From the NCBI RefSeq assembly GCF_035917575.1, contig NZ_CP109090.1:7068001-7132000 (forward strand): DNA of 64,000 bases, given 5' to 3'. Shown here piece after piece: positions 43,848 to 52,739 of the stretch. The notes beneath the pieces are model-generated. The model did no database searches. It was not told where the DNA came from and saw nothing but the letters and a program-made list of their open reading frames with translations. Position numbers and translations under genes: made by a program. The stretch is from Streptomyces sp. NBC_01788. Its GTDB lineage: Bacteria; Actinomycetota; Actinomycetes; Streptomycetales; Streptomycetaceae. Numbering within the stretch: the stretch's first letter is position 1; each line of letters opens with the position of its first letter.

Positions 43848-44405
43848 CTACAGGCCATCGCGGCGCAACCGAGGCGCCCGCTCCGCCGCGTCGACGACAC
43901 CCGCCGCCCCGCTCTCGACGCCGTCCGCCAGCTCCCGCGCCCACGCCACCACCCCGGACGCGTCCATGCCGTACGGAGTCCGCTCCCCGGTGTCCGCGAC
44001 CCACTCCTCGACGGCTCCCGCTCCGCGCCGCAGCAGCCGGGCGCCGCCGGTGACGTTGCCGCGGGCCGCGTGGGTGAGACCCACCGCGAGCTGGGCAAGG
44101 CCACGCCACAGGGCGCGCTCCCCCCGCGGCCCCGACTTCCAGGCGTCCTCGAAGACCTCGTGCGCGTGGAACGGCTTGCCCGCCTCCAGGAGCGCCTGCG
44201 CCTCGGCGACCGTCTCCGGCGGAGTGCGCACCACGCCCTCGGGCTGCCGCGGCACCCCGTCGGCGTCGTACGGCAGGGGCCGTCCCAGCCCGTCCCGTGG
44301 CCGCGCGTTGCGCGCCCGCCCCTCACCGTCCCGGTCCCGCGCGTCCGCCGGCCCGCCGGAAGGAGTGCCGCCGGAGGATGTGCTGCCCGAGGAAGTGGCA
44401 TTCAT
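43848..44405 (-). CDS. DUF309 protein
   Basis: A 185-residue protein. A ~50-residue Ser/Gly/Arg-rich leader precedes the DUF309 helical domain with its hallmark HAHEVFEDAWKSG and LWRGLAQLAVGLTHAARGN. The function is unknown. It is common in actinobacteria. The ATG at 44405 is preceded by GACAAT six bases upstream. It is divergent from the second tRNA-Pro. Confidence 0.9.
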   Translation of the reverse strand: MNATSSGSTSSGGTPSGGPADARDRDGEGRARNARPRDGLGRPLPYDADGVPRQPEGVVRTPPETVAEAQALLEAGKPFHAHEVFEDAWKSGPRGERALWRGLAQLAVGLTHAARGNVTGGARLLRRGAGAVEEWVADTGERTPYGMDASGVVAWARELADGVESGAAGVVDAAERAPRLRRDGL

Positions 44406-44506
44406 ACGTCGATTGTCCCCGACCACGCGCCCCTTTTCGGCGTGACCCCCGAGGTGCGGTAAAGTGACGTTCGCGCGATCAAGCGGTTCACCGCACGACC
44501 GCGCAT

Positions 44507-44580
<74 letters not shown>

Positions 44581-44600
44581 CTGGAGACAGTCGCAGATCA

Positions 44601-44632
44601 GGGCCGGTTTCGGAGACATCCGAAACCGGCCT
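44601..44632 (+). terminator. hairpin terminator of the second tRNA-Pro
   Basis: The same stem as at 10151-10182, with one G-T closing pair instead of G-C. Confidence 0.8.
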
Positions 44633-44679
44633 TTGGTCATTCTTGGGGACCAGTTGGGGACCGGCGTGCTTGACCGGGG

Positions 44680-45155
44680 TCAGCGGGTCATGACGATCGG
44701 GCTCGGCAGGGAGCGCGGCGCGCGCAGTGCGCTGAAGTGTGCGGATAGTGCCGCGTCGGCGGCTGTGATCTTGTGGATGTCCGGGTGCGGGTAGCGCTGG
44801 GTGGTGGTCAGCGAGCCGTGGCCGGCGATCCGTCGAGGACGTGGACTTGGACTCCTGCGTCGGCGAACCAGGTCAGTCCGGTGTGCCGGAGGTCGTGGCG
44901 GCGCAGGTGTTCGTAGCCGAGCTTGGTGACCACGTCGTCCCAGTGGGTGGCGTCGCGCGGGACGGCGGTGGAGATGCGTCCGTCGCGCGGGCCGGTGAAC
45001 AGGCGGGCGTCGGGATTAGGGCCGGCGGCCAGGATGCGCTGGGCGACGAGGGGGCGGATTACCTTGATGATGGGGACCTTACGGGTGCGCTTGCCCTTGG
45101 TGCCCTTGTCGGTCAGTCCGCCGGGTGCGGGTGTGGTCTGACGCCGCACGGCCAT
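44680..45155 (-). pseudogene. tyrosine integrase, truncated and frameshifted
   Basis: The catalytic domain of a phage/ICE-type tyrosine recombinase remains. It shows GKRTRKVPII, DARLFTGPRDGRISTAVPRDA, and HLRRHDLRHTGLTWFADAG (the HxxR box), and after a one-base deletion near 44835 continues as IAGHGSLTTTQRYPHPD (the tyrosine box) to ALRAPRSLPS. The N-terminal ~60% is missing. The gene points toward the tRNA-Pro 3' end, the arrangement expected for an element that integrated there. It cannot be active. Confidence 0.85.
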
Positions 45156-45252
45156 AAGCGACAATACGCCCACGCTAAACGCCCTCTTACGGAGTGATGA
45201 CGTACGGGCGTGGTCCCGTGGTGCGGGGCCGGCGCGGACCTAGCGTGGCCGT

Positions 45253-46254
45253 ATGCGTGTACTGGTCACCGGCGGTGCCGGGTTCATCGGGTCCCATGTC
45301 GTGTCCGCGCTCCGTGAGCGCGGACACGAGCCGCTCGTGTTCGACGTGCGGGGAGATCCCGGCGCCGACGTGCGGGACCCGGCAGCCGTCGCGGGCGCCC
45401 TGTCCGGTGTGGACGCCGTGTGTCACCAGGCTGCGATGGTCGGGCTCGGCAACGGGGTCGCCGACGCGGCGGAGTACGTCTCGCGCAACGACCTGGGCAC
45501 CGCCGTGCTGCTCGCCGCGATGGCGGAGGCCGGCGTCGGGCGCCTGGTGCTGGCCGGGTCGATGGTGGTCTACGGGGAGGGGCGGTACGAGTGCCCGCGG
45601 CACGGGGTCGTACGGCCCGGGCCGCGTGCCGTCCCCGATCTCGACGCGGGACGGTTCGAGCCCGTCTGCCCGGTGTGCGGGGACGCTCTCTCGCCCGGCC
45701 TGGTGGGCGAGGACGCCCCGGCCGATCCCCGGAACGTGTACGCGGCGACCAAGCTCGCCCAGGAGCATCTGGCCGCCGCCTGGGCCCGCTGCACCGGCGG
45801 GTCGGCGGTGTCGCTGCGTTACCACAATGTGTACGGGCCCGGGATGCCACGCGACACCCCGTACGCCGGTGTCGCCTCCTTCTTCCGTTCGGCCCTCGCC
45901 CGGGGCGAGGCACCGCGGGTGTTCGAGGACGGGCGGCAGCTGAGGGACTTCGTGCACGTCCGGGACGTGGCGGCGGCCAACGCGGTGGCGCTGGAGGCGG
46001 AGGCCGCCGGGGGTGCGCTTACGGCGTACAACACCGGGAGCGGTGAACCGCACACCGTGGGCGCGATGGCACGGGCGCTGGCCGCCGCGTCCGGCGGGCC
46101 CGAGCCGGTCGTCACCGGTGAGTACCGGCTCGGGGACGTACGGCACATCACCGCGGACTCGTCGCGGTTGCGGGCCGGGCTGGGCTGGATGCCGGAAGTC
46201 GGTTTCGGGGAAGGCATGGCGGAGTTCGCGCGGGCCGGGATGCGCGGGGCATAG
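45253..46254 (+). CDS. NAD-dependent sugar epimerase/dehydratase
   Basis: A 333-residue extended SDR. Seen: the cofactor motif VTGGAGFIGSHVV, the catalytic YxxxK as YAATKLAQEHLAAA, and RYHNVYGPGMPRDTPYAGV. A CPVCGDALSPGLVGEDAPAD insertion (with CPRHG earlier) contains a possible Zn-binding Cys group unusual in plain epimerases. TAGCGT six bases before the ATG suggests a leaderless message. It is near a glycosyltransferase cluster, so it may make a sugar donor. Confidence 0.9.
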   Translation: MRVLVTGGAGFIGSHVVSALRERGHEPLVFDVRGDPGADVRDPAAVAGALSGVDAVCHQAAMVGLGNGVADAAEYVSRNDLGTAVLLAAMAEAGVGRLVLAGSMVVYGEGRYECPRHGVVRPGPRAVPDLDAGRFEPVCPVCGDALSPGLVGEDAPADPRNVYAATKLAQEHLAAAWARCTGGSAVSLRYHNVYGPGMPRDTPYAGVASFFRSALARGEAPRVFEDGRQLRDFVHVRDVAAANAVALEAEAAGGALTAYNTGSGEPHTVGAMARALAAASGGPEPVVTGEYRLGDVRHITADSSRLRAGLGWMPEVGFGEGMAEFARAGMRGA

Positions 46255-46262
46255 GGGCGCGG

Positions 46263-47372
46263 TCAGGGAGCGGTGGGCAGCACCACCTCGAAGCGGCAAC
46301 CGCCGGGAATGTTGCGCACGGTGGCCCGGCCCTGGTGAGCCTCCACGATCCCCCGGACGATGGTGAGGCCGAGGCCCGCGCCGGCCGGGGGCGTCCGGGC
46401 GTGTGTGCCGCGCCAGCCGGTGTCGAAGACGCGCGGCAGGTCCTCCTCGGGGATGCCGCCGCAGCCGTCCGTCACCGACAGCACCACGCCCTCGGGGGAA
46501 CGCTCCGCGGCGACCGCGACCGTGCCGTCGGCCGGCGTCCGACGGATGGCGTTGACCAGCAGATTGCCCAGCACCCGGCTCATCTCCTTGCCGTCCACCT
46601 CCACCGGCACCGGCTCGATGCGGTCGCCCACCAGCCGCACCCCGTGCTCCCGGGCGAGCGGGTCGGCTCCCGCCAGCGCGTCACCGACCAGGTCGTACAG
46701 GGAGATCCGGTTGGGCGCCAGGGGGAGGGTGCCGGCGTGGATGCGGGAGAGCTGGAAGAGGTCGCCGACCATGTCGTTGAGGCGCTCGACCTCGGTGCGC
46801 ATCTGCCGCAGATAGCGGTCGGGGTCGGCGGCGACGCCGTCCTCCAGCGCCTCCGACATGGCGCGCAGGCCGGCGAGCGGGGTGCGCAGGTCGTGCGAGA
46901 TCCAGGCGACGAGTTCGCGCCGGGAGGTCTCCAACGCCCGTTCCCGCTCCCGGGATTCGGCGAGTCTGGCGCTGGTGGCCACCAGTTCGCGGCCTAGTTC
47001 GTCCAGTTCGGCGGTGGTCGGGCCGCGGGGCGCGGCGAAGTCACCGCCGTCACCGAAGGAGCGTGCGGCCAGGGCGAGTTCGCGGCTTCGGGCGACCACC
47101 CAGCGGCCCAGCAGCAGCGCGGTGGCCAGGGAGACGACGGCCGCCATGGCGACGACGGTGGTGACGACGGTCAGGTCGTGCGGCGACAGGAACATCGCCT
47201 GGGCGACGGCGAGGGTGCCCGCGAGCATCGCGACCACCCCGACCGCCGCGACCACGGCGAGCGAGGCGGTCAGCGAGCGGCGCCGGATCAGGCGCAGTGC
47301 GCCCGCTCCGGCCAGGCCCGTGGCGGCGGCACCGGCGAAGGCGTACAGGGCGATGAGGAGGGTGTCGCGCAC
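46263..47372 (-). CDS. sensor histidine kinase
   Basis: A 369-residue membrane kinase with two or three N-terminal helices in residues 1-90 and a short extracytoplasmic loop. A HAMP-like segment follows, then the H-box AWISHDLRTPLAGL (His160), the N-box (LGNLLVNAIRRTP), and G-boxes (VTDGCGGIPEEDL, AGAGLGLTIVRGIV). It follows the response-regulator gene by two bases and forms a two-component pair with it. The signal is unknown. Confidence 0.93.
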   Translation of the reverse strand: MRDTLLIALYAFAGAAATGLAGAGALRLIRRRSLTASLAVVAAVGVVAMLAGTLAVAQAMFLSPHDLTVVTTVVAMAAVVSLATALLLGRWVVARSRELALAARSFGDGGDFAAPRGPTTAELDELGRELVATSARLAESRERERALETSRRELVAWISHDLRTPLAGLRAMSEALEDGVAADPDRYLRQMRTEVERLNDMVGDLFQLSRIHAGTLPLAPNRISLYDLVGDALAGADPLAREHGVRLVGDRIEPVPVEVDGKEMSRVLGNLLVNAIRRTPADGTVAVAAERSPEGVVLSVTDGCGGIPEEDLPRVFDTGWRGTHARTPPAGAGLGLTIVRGIVEAHQGRATVRNIPGGCRFEVVLPTAP

Positions 47373-47374
47373 GG

Positions 47375-48106
47375 TCAGTCCTCGTCGTCGGTGGGGCCGA
47401 AGCGATAGCCCACGCCCCACACGGTCTGGATCAGGCGGGGCCGGGCCGGGTCGTCCTCCACCTTGCCGCGCAGTCGGCGGACATGGACCGTGACGGTCGA
47501 CAGGTCGCCGAAGTCCCAGCCCCACACCTCGCGCATCAGGTCCTCGCGTCCGAAGGCCCGCCCCGGGTGGCGCAGGAAGAAGGAGAGCAGGTCGAACTCC
47601 CGGAGGGTGAGGGCGAGTTCGGTGCCGTTCTTGGTGGCCCGGCGGGCCGCCGGGTCGACGGTCAGACCGGCCGACCCCAGTCGGTGTCCTGCGGCGGCGG
47701 GCCCGCTGCGGCGCAGCACCGACTCCACCCGCAGCACCAGCTCGCGCGGGCTGAAGGGTTTGGTGACGTAGTCGTCGGCGCCGACCTCCAGGCCCAGGAT
47801 GCGGTCGTCCTCGTCGCCGCGGGCGGTGAGCATGATGACTGGCACCGGGCCGTGGGCCCGCAGGCGCCGGCACACCTCCAGGCCGTCCATGCCGGGCAGC
47901 ATCAGATCGAGCACGACCAGGTCCGGCCGGTGTGCGCCGGCCCGGTTCAGGGCCGACGGGCCGTCGTCGGCGCGGTGGACGAGGTAACCGGCGCGGTCCA
48001 GATACCCGGCGACGACCTCGGCGACGGTCGGATCGTCGTCGACGACCAGGATTCGGGGGGACCCGTCGGCGGCCGGCGCCCCCGGGCGTTCGTACGGTTG
48101 CAGCAT
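47375..48106 (-). CDS. OmpR-family response regulator
   Basis: A 243-residue regulator with a receiver domain (acidic pocket VVDDDP, phospho-Asp67 in VVLDLMLP, Lys116 in DYVTKPFSP) and an OmpR/PhoB-type winged helix (LTLREFDLLSFFLRHPGRAFGREDLMREVWGW; TVTVHVRRLRGKVE; TVWGVGYRF). It is first in the operon with the histidine kinase and divergent from the glycosyltransferase gene, which it might regulate. Confidence 0.94.
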   Translation of the reverse strand: MLQPYERPGAPAADGSPRILVVDDDPTVAEVVAGYLDRAGYLVHRADDGPSALNRAGAHRPDLVVLDLMLPGMDGLEVCRRLRAHGPVPVIMLTARGDEDDRILGLEVGADDYVTKPFSPRELVLRVESVLRRSGPAAAGHRLGSAGLTVDPAARRATKNGTELALTLREFDLLSFFLRHPGRAFGREDLMREVWGWDFGDLSTVTVHVRRLRGKVEDDPARPRLIQTVWGVGYRFGPTDDED

Positions 48107-48231
48107 TCCTCCAGCCTGGCACCGCGCCGTCCCGGGGGGCGCACCCGGACGCCGCCCCGGCCCTGGACGTCCGCGTTTCGTAAGGAGCGTGCGTCCGGTA
48201 TGCCCTGATTCGCATTCGTAGGGTGAGACCC

Positions 48232-48927
48232 GTGACGAGGACTCCTTCGGACGTCGACGTGGTGCTGCCCTGCCTGAACGAGGCCGAGGCCCTTCCCTGG
48301 GTGCTCGAACAGATCCCGCCGGGCTGGCGCGCGCTCGTCGTCGACAACGGTTCCACCGACGGCTCGGCGGAGGTCGCCCGCGCGTGCGGCGCGACCGTCG
48401 TGCATGAGCCGCGCCGGGGTTTCGGCGCCGCCTGCCATGCCGGGCTCACCGCCGCCACCGCCGACGTGGTCTGCTTCTGCGACGCCGACGCCTCCCTCGA
48501 CCCGTCGCTCCTGGTCCCCTTCGTCCGTGAGGTCCGGGACGGCGAGGCCGACCTGGTGCTCGGCCGACGGCGTCCGCGGGGCCGGGGCGCGTGGCCCGCG
48601 CATGCCCGCGTCGGCAATCTGGCGCTCGCGCGGATGCTGCGCCGCCGCACCGGGCTGCGGCTGCACGACCTCGGTCCCCTGCGCGCCGCCCGCCGCGAGC
48701 ACCTGCTCGCCCTCGGCCTCACCGACCGGCGCAGCGGCTATCCGCTTCAGATGGTCGTGCGCGCGGCCGACGCCGGCTGGCGGATCGCCGAGCACGACGT
48801 GCCGTATCTGCCGCGCACGGGAGCCTCGAAGGTGACGGGCACCTGGCGCGGCACCTGGCAGGCGGTACGGGACATGAGCCGGGTGTTGAGCGAAACCCCA
48901 GCGCACGGAGGAGGAACCATCCGTTGA
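48232..48927 (+). CDS. family 2 glycosyltransferase
   Basis: A 231-residue GT2 enzyme of the polyprenol-phosphate-sugar type without a membrane anchor. Seen: VDVVLPCLNEAEALPWVLEQIP, VVDNGSTDGS, CFCDADASLDPSLL (DxD-like), and a LGRRRPRGRG loop. GTG at 48232 is chosen because TAGGGT lies seven bases upstream (leaderless); GTG at 48223 is possible. The stop overlaps the next TTG start (TTGA). Confidence 0.9.
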   Translation: MTRTPSDVDVVLPCLNEAEALPWVLEQIPPGWRALVVDNGSTDGSAEVARACGATVVHEPRRGFGAACHAGLTAATADVVCFCDADASLDPSLLVPFVREVRDGEADLVLGRRRPRGRGAWPAHARVGNLALARMLRRRTGLRLHDLGPLRAARREHLLALGLTDRRSGYPLQMVVRAADAGWRIAEHDVPYLPRTGASKVTGTWRGTWQAVRDMSRVLSETPAHGGGTIR

Positions 48928-49685
48928 CCACGCTGCTCGTCATCGCCAAGGAGCCGCGGCCCGGCCGGGTCAAGACCCGGCTCACCCCGCCGTTCACGCC
49001 AGGTCAGGCGGCTCGGCTGGCGGAGGCGGCCCTCGCGGACACCTTGCACGCCGTGGCGGTCACGCCCGCCTCGCGGCGCTTCCTCGTCCTCGACGGCGCC
49101 CCTGGCCCCTGGCTGCCGCCCGGCTTCGACGTCGTCCCGCAGTGCACGGGCGGTCTCGACGAGCGGCTGGCGGACGCCTTCGCGCGCTGCCACGGCCCGG
49201 CCCTGCTCATCGGCATGGACACCCCGCAGGTGACGCCGGAACTGCTCACCGTGGACTTCACCGACTGCGACGCCCACTTCGGCCCGGCCGAGGACGGCGG
49301 CTTCTGGGCGCTCGGCCTGGCGCGCCCCGATCCCGGCCTGATGCGCGGCGTGCCCATGTCGACCTCGGTGACGGGAGCGGTCCTACGGGACCGGCTCCTC
49401 GCCGCAGGCCTGCGGGTGCGCGGCCTGCCATCCCTGCGTGACGTCGACACCGCCGCCGACGCCCACGCCGTCGCCGCCCTGGCCCCGCACGGCTGCTTCG
49501 CGGCACAGCTGGCCCGGTGCACGACGGTGGCGGGACCGGATGGGCGGACAGTCGAGGGGGAAGACTCGCCCCTGGCCACGGAGCCGGACTCCGGACCGAC
49601 CTCTCCACCCACCGGCCGACCGGACTCCCCACCAGACTCCTGGCCCGTCGCGGAGTCGGCTTTGCCTCTGGCCCTACGCCGGTGA
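48924..49685 (+). CDS. DUF2064 / TIGR04282-type glycosyltransferase-like protein
   Basis: A 253-residue nucleotidyl-diphospho-sugar-transferase-fold protein of the DUF2064 family. Seen: LLVIAKEPRPGRVKTRLTPP, LLIGMDTPQVTPELL, and FGPAEDGGFWALGL. The start is TTG at 48924 behind GGAGGAGG, overlapping the GT2 stop. The last ~45 residues are Pro/Ser-rich and disordered. It probably activates or transfers a sugar together with the GT2 enzyme. The product is unknown. Confidence 0.9.
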   Translation: MTTLLVIAKEPRPGRVKTRLTPPFTPGQAARLAEAALADTLHAVAVTPASRRFLVLDGAPGPWLPPGFDVVPQCTGGLDERLADAFARCHGPALLIGMDTPQVTPELLTVDFTDCDAHFGPAEDGGFWALGLARPDPGLMRGVPMSTSVTGAVLRDRLLAAGLRVRGLPSLRDVDTAADAHAVAALAPHGCFAAQLARCTTVAGPDGRTVEGEDSPLATEPDSGPTSPPTGRPDSPPDSWPVAESALPLALRR

Positions 49686-50437
49686 CCGCCCCGCCCACCG
49701 CTGCCCTCCCCTGGGCGACCGCCGACCCGTATGCCGCGGCCCTGCGTGCCGGCCGGGGACCGCTGTTCCTACGTCGCGCCGACGGCTGGCTGCTGCCGCT
49801 GGAGGTGGAACGCTGGTGCGCCGGGGCCGACGCGGTCGACCGGGACGTACTGGACCGCTGCGACGGAACCGTGCTGGACGTGGGATGCGGGCCCGGGCGC
49901 CTGGTGGCGGAACTCGCCGCCCGGGGCCGGGCCGTCCTCGGTATCGACGTCAGCGCGGCCGCGGTGGACCACACCGTGCGACTCGGGGGCCGGGCGCTGC
50001 GACGCTCGGTCTTCGAGCCGCTGCCCGGCGAGGGGCGCTGGGACACCGTCCTGCTCATGGACGGCAACGTCGGCATCGGCGGTGATCCGTGTGCGCTCCT
50101 GGACCGGGTGGCCGGGCTCCTGCGCCCCGGCGGCCTGCTGATCGCCGAGACCGCCCCGGTGGACGTCGACGAACGCGCCCAGGTGGAGATCGTCGGCCTC
50201 ACAGACGCCGGTGGAACCGACGCACCCTTCCCCTGGGCGCGGCTCGGCACGCGGGCGCTGCTCCGGTACGCACAGGGCTGGGAGCCGGCCGGTCAGTGGA
50301 CAGTCGGCGGACGCTGCTTCGCCGCCCTGCGCAGCCGCAGCGCCAGCAGCAGCGCCGAGCCGCCGAAGAGGACGGCGCTGATCAGCAGCCAGCGGGCGAG
50401 GAACACGTCCGCCGGTAGCCCGGTGGCGAGCCGGTAG
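49682..50437 (+). CDS. class I SAM-dependent methyltransferase
   Basis: A 251-residue methyltransferase with motif I VLDVGCGPGRLVAELAARG, an acidic loop GIDVSAAAVDH, and motif VLLMDGNVGIGGDP. GTG at 49682 overlaps the upstream stop (GTGA), making the third gene of a coupled operon. The conserved fold ends near FAALRSRS. The remaining ~30 residues (SSSAEPPKRTALISS onward) are encoded antisense to the next gene, so the tail is probably a run-on rather than functional. Confidence 0.9.
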   Translation: MTAPPTAALPWATADPYAAALRAGRGPLFLRRADGWLLPLEVERWCAGADAVDRDVLDRCDGTVLDVGCGPGRLVAELAARGRAVLGIDVSAAAVDHTVRLGGRALRRSVFEPLPGEGRWDTVLLMDGNVGIGGDPCALLDRVAGLLRPGGLLIAETAPVDVDERAQVEIVGLTDAGGTDAPFPWARLGTRALLRYAQGWEPAGQWTVGGRCFAALRSRSASSSAEPPKRTALISSQRARNTSAGSPVASR

Positions 50438-50781
50438 CGCCGCTCCATCATGCCGCTGATCAGCGGGAACCACACGAGAAGGAGCAACCCGGAGAGGGTT
50501 GCCGGTACGCGCACGTACGGCACCCACTTCCGGCGTCGGACCGCGCCGAGTCCCCGGACGACCGCCCGATCCGCGACCGCGTACAGCGGCAGCAGTACGA
50601 GGTCGTGCAGCAGCGCCACCCCCACGAACCACAGCACCACTCCGTACCAGTCGCCCGCGAGTAGCCGCACACCCGCGTAGGCGGCAAGCGCGAATGAGCA
50701 GGCAAGCAGCAGGAGTTGCAGGGGGCCGCCGCCGAGCGGAACGCGGGGAAGCCGGGGGAGCGGGGAGAGCCGGGGAAGCAT
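50293..50781 (-). CDS. polytopic membrane protein of unknown function
   Basis: A 162-residue protein with four predicted helices (LQLLLLACSFALAAYAGVRLL; GVVLWFVGVALLHDLVLLPLYAV; VPATLSGLLLLVWFPLIS; FLARWLLISAVLFGGSALLLAL). Its ATG overlaps the stop of the molybdopterin oxidoreductase gene by one base, so they were an operon. The 3' end overlaps the methyltransferase gene by 145 bases in opposite orientation. The role is unknown. Confidence 0.85.
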   Translation of the reverse strand: MLPRLSPLPRLPRVPLGGGPLQLLLLACSFALAAYAGVRLLAGDWYGVVLWFVGVALLHDLVLLPLYAVADRAVVRGLGAVRRRKWVPYVRVPATLSGLLLLVWFPLISGMMERRYRLATGLPADVFLARWLLISAVLFGGSALLLALRLRRAAKQRPPTVH

Positions 50782-51437
50782 CACAGGTCTCCGAACGTCA
50801 TCCGGGCCACCCACTTGGTGTTGAGCACACCGGGCGCGGCGGGCACGATGACGCGCGCCGGGTGGCCGTGGTCGGGGGACAGTTCCTCGCCGTTGACATA
50901 CAGGGCGAGCAGGGAACGCGAGTCTGCCACCTGGTTGGCACGCAGGGCGGCCTTCCGGAAGGCGCCGCTCCGCTGGAGGGACTCGACGAACACGTCCGGC
51001 GGGTCGTCGTACCCGACGAGCGCCGCGAGGTCACGCAGCCGCACCCCGCGCCACCACTGGTCCGACGTCGACCAGCCCTCCACGCAGGCGATGGGCAATG
51101 CCGCGCTGTACAGGGGAAGCCGGAGCAGCTCGTCCCGGCGGAGGCGAACGGTCCCCGTACGCCCCGTGACGACGAGCCGCCAGGCGTCCTCGCCCGTCTC
51201 CGCCGCGTCGATCCCGGCGTACGCGGCGGTCTTGTTGATCTGGAAGCCGTTCGGGCCGCTGCCGGGATCGCCACCGCCGTGCGGTGCGAGGAGGGCGGTG
51301 CGCCGCAGCAGCCCGTCGAAGCTCCGCCCCACCGTGGTGGCGAACAGCAGCAGAGAGCCGCCCCCGACGAACCACAGGGCAGCCCTCCGGGAGACGGTCG
51401 GCTCGGCGGGGCGCGGGGATACCAGGAAGCTCCTATA
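50781..51437 (-). pseudogene. molybdopterin-dependent oxidoreductase, 3' part
   Basis: About 215 residues of a sulfite-oxidase-type molybdopterin domain (FQINKTAAYAGID; CVEGWSTSDQWWRGVRLRDL with the likely Mo-ligand Cys; PAAPGVLNTKWVARMTFGDL). They start directly at the edge of the IS110 element. The matching N-terminal membrane domain lies on the other side at 52740-53330, so this is one gene split by an insertion. Confidence 0.85.
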
Positions 51438-52606
51438 GATCGTCAAGCGGCCTGTAGGAGGTTGGGCTGTGGGATATTCATGCTGGTCAGGTGCTTGTAG
51501 ACCTCTCGCGCGATGAAGCGTTTGAGGCAGCGGAAGATGTCCTTCTTGGACATCCCTTCGGTAGTGCGTCGCGCGACGTAGAGCCGGGTGCGGGGGTCGT
51601 AGCGCATCCGCACGAGGGCGATCGTGTGGAGGGCATGGTTGGCCTGGCGGTCGCCGCCGCGGTTGAGGCGGTGGCGGTTGGTCCGGCCGGAACTGGCGGA
51701 GATGGGGGCTGCCCCGCAGAGGTGGGCGAAGGCAGCTTCGGACTTCAGCCGGTCAGGATTGTCACCTGCGGTGATCAGGAGTTGAGCGGCAGTCTCGGTG
51801 CCCACACCGATCAAATCCACCAGCCCGGGAGCCGCTTGCGCGACCAAGGGGGCGAGTTCGGCGTCGGCCTCGGCTATCTCCTCGGTGAGGTTCTGGTAGC
51901 GGCGGGCCAGACGCCGCAGTGCGGTTCGCACTGCGCAGGTCGGGTCGGCGAGGTCCGCGCCGGGGCGAGAACGGGCAAGCTGCGCAATCAACTGGTAGGT
52001 GGGCAGGCCGCGCAGGCGCTCCCGTACCTCGGCGGGGGCGGAGACGATGAGCGTGCGGATCTGGTTGATCGTCTGGGTGCGGGACTTGATGGCCGAGCGG
52101 CGGACCACCCGCAGGGACCGGATGGCCTCCACGATGCCGTCGCGGGTCTTCGGCCGGCCGTGCGCGCGGCCGGACAGGACGGCGGTCGCGGCGGCGTAGG
52201 CATCGACGGGGTCGGACTTGCCATTGAGCCGCCGGGCCTTGCGGTCAGGGCGGTCGACGTCGACCACGGTCACCTCGTTCGCCCGAAGGAACCGAGCGAG
52301 CTCGGAACCGTAGGCGCCGGTCCCCTCAACCCCGACGGCGAGTACGTCACCGTGCAAGCGCATCCACTCCAGCAGGCGGCGGTAACCGTCGGGGGTAGTG
52401 GGGAACGAAGCGGTGGCCAGCTGCCGGCCAATGGTGTCAATCACCGCCGCCTGGTGGAAGTCGGTGTGGGTGTCCACGCCGCCGACCACCGCGATCTGAT
52501 CTGCCATCCTGGGTACTGCTGTCCTTCCGTGCGATGCGCGAGGGATCGCACGGGCCGGTCGGGCGTCAGGACAAGACTGTGATGGGACCTTTGGCCGGGC
52601 TCCTAT
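51429..52606 (-). mobile_element. IS110-family insertion sequence
   Basis: An element of about 1.17 kb bounded by direct GCTCCTAT octamers (51429-51436 and 52599-52606) and lacking terminal inverted repeats, as usual for IS110. It splits the molybdopterin oxidoreductase gene. Confidence 0.75.
51443..52507 (-). CDS. IS110-family transposase
   Basis: A 354-residue DEDD-type transposase. The N-terminal RuvC-like domain has VVGGVDTHTDFHQAAVID and VGVEGTGAYG, then VDVDRPDRK and KSDPVDAYAAA. The C-terminal transposase_20 domain holds LIGVGTETAAQLLITAGDNPDRLKSEAAFAHLCGAAPISASSG with its conserved Ser. The frame is intact and full length, so the element may still be active. ATG at 52507 is used because the upstream in-frame segment lies outside the conserved domain. 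Confidence 0.93.
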   Translation of the reverse strand: MADQIAVVGGVDTHTDFHQAAVIDTIGRQLATASFPTTPDGYRRLLEWMRLHGDVLAVGVEGTGAYGSELARFLRANEVTVVDVDRPDRKARRLNGKSDPVDAYAAATAVLSGRAHGRPKTRDGIVEAIRSLRVVRRSAIKSRTQTINQIRTLIVSAPAEVRERLRGLPTYQLIAQLARSRPGADLADPTCAVRTALRRLARRYQNLTEEIAEADAELAPLVAQAAPGLVDLIGVGTETAAQLLITAGDNPDRLKSEAAFAHLCGAAPISASSGRTNRHRLNRGGDRQANHALHTIALVRMRYDPRTRLYVARRTTEGMSKKDIFRCLKRFIAREVYKHLTSMNIPQPNLLQAA

Positions 52607-52739
52607 GAGGTCACAGGCGCTCGACCGGCCGCGTGCAGAGCGGCACCGCCCAGCCGGCCGACGATTCCTGGAAAGGACAGCCCAAAGCGTCAATCGTTCG
52701 GTGAGTCAGGCCGCCGAGCGGTGCCAGATCATCCTCACA

